DNA from: a virus | Reading direction: 5' to 3' (one strand) | DNA: 23,924 bases | Virus record (IMG/VR): IMGVR_UViG_3300031645_000015 | Span: 1-23,924 of that record | Position numbers and translations under genes: made by a program | Part shown: piece by piece, positions 19,204 through 23,924 of the stretch | How the letters are laid out: the number at the start of each line of letters is the position of its first letter | Numbering within the stretch: position 1 is the first letter of the stretch | The notes under the pieces: generated by a model | The model's database searches: none | What the model was told of the DNA's origin: nothing | What the model saw: the letters and a program-made list of their open reading frames with translations, nothing else

Positions 19204-20448
19204 ATGGCCAACATGCCAATGGGAAACAAGAGCGCATGGTCGGGGAAGCCTATGCCCGGCATGGACAACAACGCCAAGCGCCCCGGTATCGCTGGGCCAG
19301 GGATGCAGCAGGGGCTGAACCCTGGAGCCAATGCGAAGGCTCTCCAGGCGATGCTCCCCATGCCGTCTTCGATGGGGCAGCAGCGGTCCATGGTGGGGCA
19401 GCAGCGACCTCAGATGGGTCAGCAGCGCGCTCCGATGGCCGCGCCCACGCGTCAGATGCAGCGGCCCGTGCAGCAGCAGATGAGGCAGCAGGCGCGCCCC
19501 ATGCAACTACCGCAGCAGTCCTTCCAGGGGATCCCCCAACTGTGGCAGCAGCAGCAACAGACCCCGATCTCTGGCACGCCGACCCCTCCTGGGAGCATGC
19601 AGCAGGCGTTCGGTATGCAGGGGAGCATCCCCCAGTCGATGATGGCGGGGACTGCGGCTGACGCTTTCTACGCTGATGGCGGCGAGGCAGACCAGCAGAT
19701 CGCTGGGAGCACTACCGGCACGGTGGTTGATCCCCAGACCCAGGGATACGGGCAGACCGGCGCGGCGGAGACCGGCACTGGCGGCACGGCTGACGGCAGT
19801 TTCAAGACCCAACTTGAGCAGGCGATGTGGGACGCGTACAACAACCCAGAGGGTATTGATCCTGAGTTGCTGGCGCAGCAGCAGGCAGAGGCCCGCGATA
19901 GCGTGTCGAAGGACTACGCACAGCAGCAGTGGGAGATGTCGCAGCAACTCGGTGCCCGCGGGATGGGCATGAGTGGTGCTTACCTTACCGGCAGGACCGC
20001 ACTGTCTGGGCAGAGAACCGCTGCGATGGAGAAGGCCGCTCGCGACCTATGGCTCCAGGACGAGAAGCTCAAGGCGCAGAAAGAATCCGAAGCAATGGGA
20101 CACCTTGCCTCCTTCTACGGTCCCGATGTCCAGCAGCAGATCTCGGAGATGCAGGCTGAGAAGGCGTATGAGATCTGGGAGAAGGAGTTCGGTCCCAACC
20201 TCGCTGCTCAGGGACGGGACATGGCGATTGCTGCGAAAAAGGCCGGTTACGACTCAGCAATGGCGCAGAGGGTAGGAGACGAGTGGGTGCAGAAGTGGAC
20301 CGGCGAGGACACCAACAACTACGTAGGCGACGCGTTCGTGCCGCAAGAGGTTGCAGCGCAGAAGCCGCTCCAGGGCCAGGGCACCGTGCAGGACAACCAA
20401 GGGAACATGTGGATCTGGGACGGCTACGGCTGGATGATGGTGGATTAG
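19204..20448 (+). CDS. Gln/Met-rich virion protein, 414 aa
   Basis: ATG 19204 follows GGAGG just inside the end of the upstream gene; a much longer frame from 18841 would cover that gene and is rejected. Residues about 1-150 are low-complexity (Gln, Met, Pro, Arg) with three tandem copies of M-x-GQQR. From about 200 to 385 the protein is helical and polar with many Gln/Ala (EQAMWDAYNNPEGIDPELL), and it ends in MWIWDGYGWMMVD. This make-up resembles internal or ejected virion proteins of short-tailed phages, but no family was recognised and position is the main argument. Confidence 0.6.
   Translation: MANMPMGNKSAWSGKPMPGMDNNAKRPGIAGPGMQQGLNPGANAKALQAMLPMPSSMGQQRSMVGQQRPQMGQQRAPMAAPTRQMQRPVQQQMRQQARPMQLPQQSFQGIPQLWQQQQQTPISGTPTPPGSMQQAFGMQGSIPQSMMAGTAADAFYADGGEADQQIAGSTTGTVVDPQTQGYGQTGAAETGTGGTADGSFKTQLEQAMWDAYNNPEGIDPELLAQQQAEARDSVSKDYAQQQWEMSQQLGARGMGMSGAYLTGRTALSGQRTAAMEKAARDLWLQDEKLKAQKESEAMGHLASFYGPDVQQQISEMQAEKAYEIWEKEFGPNLAAQGRDMAIAAKKAGYDSAMAQRVGDEWVQKWTGEDTNNYVGDAFVPQEVAAQKPLQGQGTVQDNQGNMWIWDGYGWMMVD
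19372..19431 (+). repeat. Imperfect tandem repeat encoding GQQR units
   Basis: Three units of about 18-21 nt (GGGCAGCAGCGG-like) encode MGQQR, MVGQQR and MGQQR in the disordered N-terminus of the Gln-rich protein. Confidence 0.7.
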
Positions 20449-20457
20449 GAGGAAGTC

Positions 20458-21708
20458 ATGGCGCTGTACAAAGTCAACGATCCAGGATGGAAGCCTCGCA
20501 AGCCGTCGTTTAACGACTCCTTCAAGCAGGCGCTTGGCGGTGCTCTCGGGCAGGCGCTGGTGAAGGTTCCGACGAGCATCCTTGGTGGTCTCGCCAACAA
20601 CGCCATGGACACCTCGTTCCAGCAGGGCGGCAGCGGGTGGGAGGCTATGCAGTCTCCTGCTGATCTCGCCAACTACCGAGCCAAGCAGGAGCAGGAGGCG
20701 GCACTGCGCGGTCTCAACCTCGACGTGGGCGGTGTGACCCTTGACGCCTCCCGTCGCAAGGAGCGAGAGGCCGGCCAATTGACCACGGGGCGCATGGCCG
20801 CGGCCAGGGCCAAACTCGCCGGGACTACCCGCGTGGAGGAAGAGGCCACAGAGACTCGCCCCTATCGCTACTCCCAGGCAGCGACCGGAGCAAGAAGCGC
20901 AGCGGACACTGCCGGTATCCAGGGCAAGGTGTTGCAGGAGATGGAGTACCAGCGCAACGCTCCCCGTCTGGTGGCAGGAGAGGACGGCAGGAAGTGGAAG
21001 AAGGGCACCCGTGGCGATTGGGTTCCATACGAGGAGCCGGCCCCCAAGGTGGTGACGGTGCGGAGTGGGCGCGGCGGCGGTCTTCCCTCTGGTGACAAGT
21101 ACGCCAACGGCATCGTGGCCGCTCTCAAGGGCGTTGCTGGTGCCAGTCTTGTTCCTGTCCCCAACGCAGCGGGCGGAACAGACTACAAGTTCGTCAGCCC
21201 CGACGCGAAGAACGCGGAGTACAACGTCCGCATGGCGCGTGCCTCGCAGTTGCTGGACCAGTACATGAAGGCCAACCCCGAGGAGGCCCAGGCTCTCATG
21301 GCCAACATGGGCTACTTCGCTGGCGGCGGGAAGGCCCCGTCTCCTGGTGCTGGTGCAATCGGTGGAGCGAGAGGCACTGCCCAGGGTGGGCGGGCCGCTT
21401 CCCCCATAGATGCAAATACTGGCCGTACCGTGACAGGGGCAGCGAAGCCTGGGTCGAAGAAGCCTTCCCGTCCCCCCGCATCACTGGACACCCAGATCCA
21501 GCGCATCGACAGCGAGTTGGGCAAACTCCAGGAGCAGCGGTTCAAGGCGCAGACAGCATCGGAGGCTGGCTTCCTTGGCGCAGCAGCACGCAAGGCGGCG
21601 GGTGATGAGGTGAAGCGCATCGACGCTGACATTCTGAAGAAGCAGAGCCAGATGGAGAAACTCTCCAAGAGCTACGAACCCGGCACGGCACCGTATCCCT
21701 ACCAGTAG
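20458..21708 (+). CDS. Virion-associated hypothetical protein, 416 aa
   Basis: ATG 20458 follows AGGAGG after the previous stop. The protein is mainly helical and polar with long Ala/Lys/Glu/Arg-rich regions, a Gly-rich N-terminal helix (FKQALGGALGQALVKVPTS, amphipathic), a central GRGGGLPSGDKYANGIVAAL region, a Gly/Ala/Pro linker (about 300-340) and a C-terminal coiled coil (about 340-400, TQIQRIDSELGKLQEQRFKA). No enzyme motif. By position and composition it is probably an internal virion/ejection protein alongside its neighbours. Confidence 0.58.
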   Translation: MALYKVNDPGWKPRKPSFNDSFKQALGGALGQALVKVPTSILGGLANNAMDTSFQQGGSGWEAMQSPADLANYRAKQEQEAALRGLNLDVGGVTLDASRRKEREAGQLTTGRMAAARAKLAGTTRVEEEATETRPYRYSQAATGARSAADTAGIQGKVLQEMEYQRNAPRLVAGEDGRKWKKGTRGDWVPYEEPAPKVVTVRSGRGGGLPSGDKYANGIVAALKGVAGASLVPVPNAAGGTDYKFVSPDAKNAEYNVRMARASQLLDQYMKANPEEAQALMANMGYFAGGGKAPSPGAGAIGGARGTAQGGRAASPIDANTGRTVTGAAKPGSKKPSRPPASLDTQIQRIDSELGKLQEQRFKAQTASEAGFLGAAARKAAGDEVKRIDADILKKQSQMEKLSKSYEPGTAPYPYQ

Positions 21709-21723
21709 GCGTGGAGATGAATC

Positions 21724-23924
21724 ATGGCGACAAGGGACATCCTGGATGAACTGCTGAACCTCTCTTCCCTTGCGCCTCCAGCGCAGCCCCCTATCCCCGA
21801 TCTGGTAGGCCAGTACGAGCAGCCCGTTGCGCTCCCCTACGAGCCTCCGCCCGCCATCGAGTACGAATCCCCAGGGGTCCAGTACGCAGCGCCTCCAGCC
21901 GTCGAGTATGAGCCTCCCATGGCTCCAGTCGCACCCCCGCAGGCACCAGGGCAGGTGCCTGCCTCTCCGCGGGAGGTAATGGGGGTGCAGGGGGAGGCAG
22001 CGGGGCTTGACTCGCCTCCGGCTCCGTTGCCTCCCGTTGCAGCGCCGTCCTTCTCTGAGATTGCAGGATGGGATGCTCCTCCTGAGCCGGTCCCCACCTT
22101 CTCGGAGATCGCAGGGTGGGAGCAGCCTGCTCCTGAGCCCATCGTGGACCTCCCTGGCTGGAACCACGTCCCCATGGTTGGCAAGGTGGACGCGCCGGCC
22201 ATCGACGCTGTGATGACGGCCTACAGGACCATGCCATCAGACACGCTCGCGAGGAAGGGCCGCGCCGTGCGCGCAGAAGTCAACTCCCAGCGCCGTGAAG
22301 AACTGATGGGACCAGACCCGTACACCGACGCGCTCAAGCCGCGGGTGCCGGGGTCAGAGAAGAACGTCCCCACTGGAACACCGTTCCCTGGCGGCATGTT
22401 CGGCACGCCTGGTGCTGGCGCTGCTCAGATGATCTCCTCCACGGTGCTGGGCAGCGATAAGCAGGCAGAGGCGGCGGCTACCACCGCGGGGGCAGAGCGG
22501 CAACAGTCCATGCTGGACCAGCCGGGGATCATCCATCCTGCCATCAGCGTTCCCTACCGCATGGGCCGGTCCAATCCCATGGCCGAAGTGCCCCAGGCTG
22601 TGCGCTACCTCTCCGACGTGGACATGAAGGGCGGGGCAGCGTCTGGTGTGAACCTTGGTGCGCTGGTAGACAACTTCGGAGTGGAGTACCAGGACGGCAG
22701 CAAGGGGCTTGGCTTTGGCAACTCCTACGCGGTGATGCGCCTTGGGAAGTTCGCCAAGGACAAGGCAGCGTTCAACGCCATGCTGGATATCCCCGAGGTG
22801 CAGGAGTACCTGCGGGTGAGCCGCGAGCTCGACGTGAACCAGAGCGACTCTGCTCGAGGCCGAGTCAACGCTGACCTGGGAGCCATGTACCCGGCGTTGC
22901 AGCCGTACCTCCGCGGTGGCCCCGTCAATCTCCCCGCTGGAACGGTGGTCCCCGAGGGCTACGACGCTGGAGAGAAAGTCTTCGGGCAGTCAGACGACTA
23001 CATCGACAATCCCGAGGGAGCACAGCGAGAGATCGCCAAGGCCACGATGTCCGAGCTGGAAGTCATGGCCCAGCGCGCAGCCATCCGCGGCGACGGAATG
23101 ATGGCCAACCTCGCCATGGAGCGGCACAACAACGAGTACCGAGAGCGCCACCTGTCCACCATGGAGGTCATCGAGAACATCCCCCGTTCTATGGGGCACA
23201 TCATGACCGCTCCGTTCACGATGATGATGTCGCTGGCGGCAGGCTCTGTCGATGTCGGCACCGCATACATGACTGGGGCTATGACTGGAACCACTGATCC
23301 AATCACGGACAAGATGGCGCCGCTCCAAGAGGGCGTGGAGCAGTTTGGACAGGCGATGGCCCGCTGGCCGTTGGGTCCGTGGCTGATCGCCAACTGGGCG
23401 ACTGGCGGCTTGGTCAACATGCCCGAGGAGTTGAAGCACGAGGCCCAACTTACCTACGAGCGCGAGCCCATCATGGCGGCTCTCGACGCGGGCATTATCG
23501 TGCAGACAGGTTTCAGGGTCATCGGCGGGATGCGTGAAGCGGCAGTCGGCAAGGCTGGCACAGCGATGGATCGAGTCTTTGCTGGGGCCAGAGAAGGCAG
23601 CGCCCAGTACAAAGCCATGGTCCGCATCCGTGGCCGGTTCGGAGACCTCGCCAACTACATGGACCGCCGAGTCATCAAGGGCCAGGAAGCGAGACTAAAG
23701 GAGATCCAGGACGCCATCAAGAGCGGCGACCTGAAGAAGGCCAACAGGATCCAGGCCCAACTCAAGAAGCTCAACCCCGAGCAGTACCAGCGCATCTTGG
23801 AGACGCTCCGCAAGGACGTGCGAGGGCTGGAGGGCATGAGCGGCGTGGACCAGGCGGCGGCGGCTGAACTGATGGAGGCGGTGGGGAATATCTCCAGCCT
23901 GGACAACGCCTACACCCAGGCCCA
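21724..23924 (+). CDS. Very large virion protein, at least 733 aa, runs off the window
   Basis: The frame from ATG 21724 (GGAG at 21713-21716) stays open to the last base. Residues about 18-150 are Pro-rich and disordered, with loose YEPP/IEYESP/VEYEPP motifs and two copies of FSEIAGW sixteen residues apart. From about 180 the protein is folded and helical; around residues 485-610 there are stretches with weak hydrophobic, Met/Gly/Ala-rich segments (TAPFTMMMSLAAGSVDVG; WPLGPWLIANWATGGLV), then a charged coiled coil (about 645-710). Large late proteins with membrane-active middle parts suit an ejected internal protein. No lytic transglycosylase or protease motif is visible in this part. Confidence 0.72.
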   Translation, partial: MATRDILDELLNLSSLAPPAQPPIPDLVGQYEQPVALPYEPPPAIEYESPGVQYAAPPAVEYEPPMAPVAPPQAPGQVPASPREVMGVQGEAAGLDSPPAPLPPVAAPSFSEIAGWDAPPEPVPTFSEIAGWEQPAPEPIVDLPGWNHVPMVGKVDAPAIDAVMTAYRTMPSDTLARKGRAVRAEVNSQRREELMGPDPYTDALKPRVPGSEKNVPTGTPFPGGMFGTPGAGAAQMISSTVLGSDKQAEAAATTAGAERQQSMLDQPGIIHPAISVPYRMGRSNPMAEVPQAVRYLSDVDMKGGAASGVNLGALVDNFGVEYQDGSKGLGFGNSYAVMRLGKFAKDKAAFNAMLDIPEVQEYLRVSRELDVNQSDSARGRVNADLGAMYPALQPYLRGGPVNLPAGTVVPEGYDAGEKVFGQSDDYIDNPEGAQREIAKATMSELEVMAQRAAIRGDGMMANLAMERHNNEYRERHLSTMEVIENIPRSMGHIMTAPFTMMMSLAAGSVDVGTAYMTGAMTGTTDPITDKMAPLQEGVEQFGQAMARWPLGPWLIANWATGGLVNMPEELKHEAQLTYEREPIMAALDAGIIVQTGFRVIGGMREAAVGKAGTAMDRVFAGAREGSAQYKAMVRIRGRFGDLANYMDRRVIKGQEARLKEIQDAIKSGDLKKANRIQAQLKKLNPEQYQRILETLRKDVRGLEGMSGVDQAAAAELMEAVGNISSLDNAYTQA
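22051..22119 (+). repeat. Two FSEIAGW motifs, 48 nt apart
   Basis: 22051-22071 and 22099-22119 both encode FSEIAGW, with a following acidic/Pro segment (DAPPEPV, EQPAPEP). Synonymous differences between copies show the peptide is conserved rather than freshly duplicated. Confidence 0.8.

Noticed and set aside
1-23924. tRNA genes, CRISPR arrays, integrase, attachment sites and insertion sequences
   Set aside because: No T-loop-like GTTCGA-N2-C signature, regular spacer array, recombinase motif or terminal inverted repeat with transposase was seen on reading; a dedicated scan was not possible.

Overview
The window is a stretch of a tailed double-stranded DNA phage genome (or a prophage), very probably with a short, podovirus-type tail. 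All convincing genes lie on the + strand, are packed almost without gaps, and often overlap by the stop/start sequence GTGA or ATGA. The order is a classic morphogenesis order: large terminase, portal, scaffold, major capsid protein, capsid fibre/decoration protein, receptor-binding and neck/tail proteins, then very large late virion proteins. No tape measure, tail tube or sheath gene is visible, while an adaptor-like and a nozzle-like protein are, which points to a short tail. The DNA is GC-rich with strong GGAGG-type ribosome binding sites and frequent GTG/TTG starts, so a GC-rich bacterial host is likely; I cannot name it. No integrase, repressor, tRNA, CRISPR array or insertion sequence was seen, so nothing here shows whether the phage is temperate.

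Positions 1-2230 hold about ten very small accessory genes in one translationally coupled chain. Four junctions carry the identical 15-nt sequence GGAGGTGAGGGGTGA, which is at once ribosome binding site, stop codon, start codon and the coding sequence for a C-terminal GGEG. Two of these genes are duplicates of each other. Three small genes encode a Cys-rich protein and two predicted lipoproteins. Positions 2227-4160 hold DNA-transaction genes: a zinc-ribbon-like protein, a DUF1376/YdaU-like protein, a single-stranded DNA-binding protein and an ERF-family annealing protein.

Positions 4157-11408 are the packaging and head module: an unknown 109-residue protein in the usual small-terminase position, the large terminase, three small proteins (one membrane-anchored, one with a Gly/Pro hydrophobic segment), the portal, a scaffold and the HK97-fold-type major capsid protein. 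A GC-rich hairpin follows the capsid gene. Positions 11520-15201 encode surface proteins: a 681-residue protein with two long Gly/Ala-rich arms and a capsid-fibre-like C-terminus, a beta-helix protein of more AT-rich composition ending in WNG repeats, and a 26-codon gene made only of WNGV repeats. Positions 15198-18044 give a conserved unknown, an adaptor and a nozzle-like propeller protein. Positions 18041-19201 encode a second small beta-helix protein and a small fibre-like protein. From 19204 to the window end there are three large, low-complexity or helical proteins, the last running off the end, that are good candidates for internal/ejected virion proteins.

The observations I find most worth following up are the repeated junction module in the small-gene array, the WNGV micro-gene and its matching C-terminal tail on the upstream beta-helix protein, and the duplicated Gly-rich modules in the capsid-adjacent fibre.
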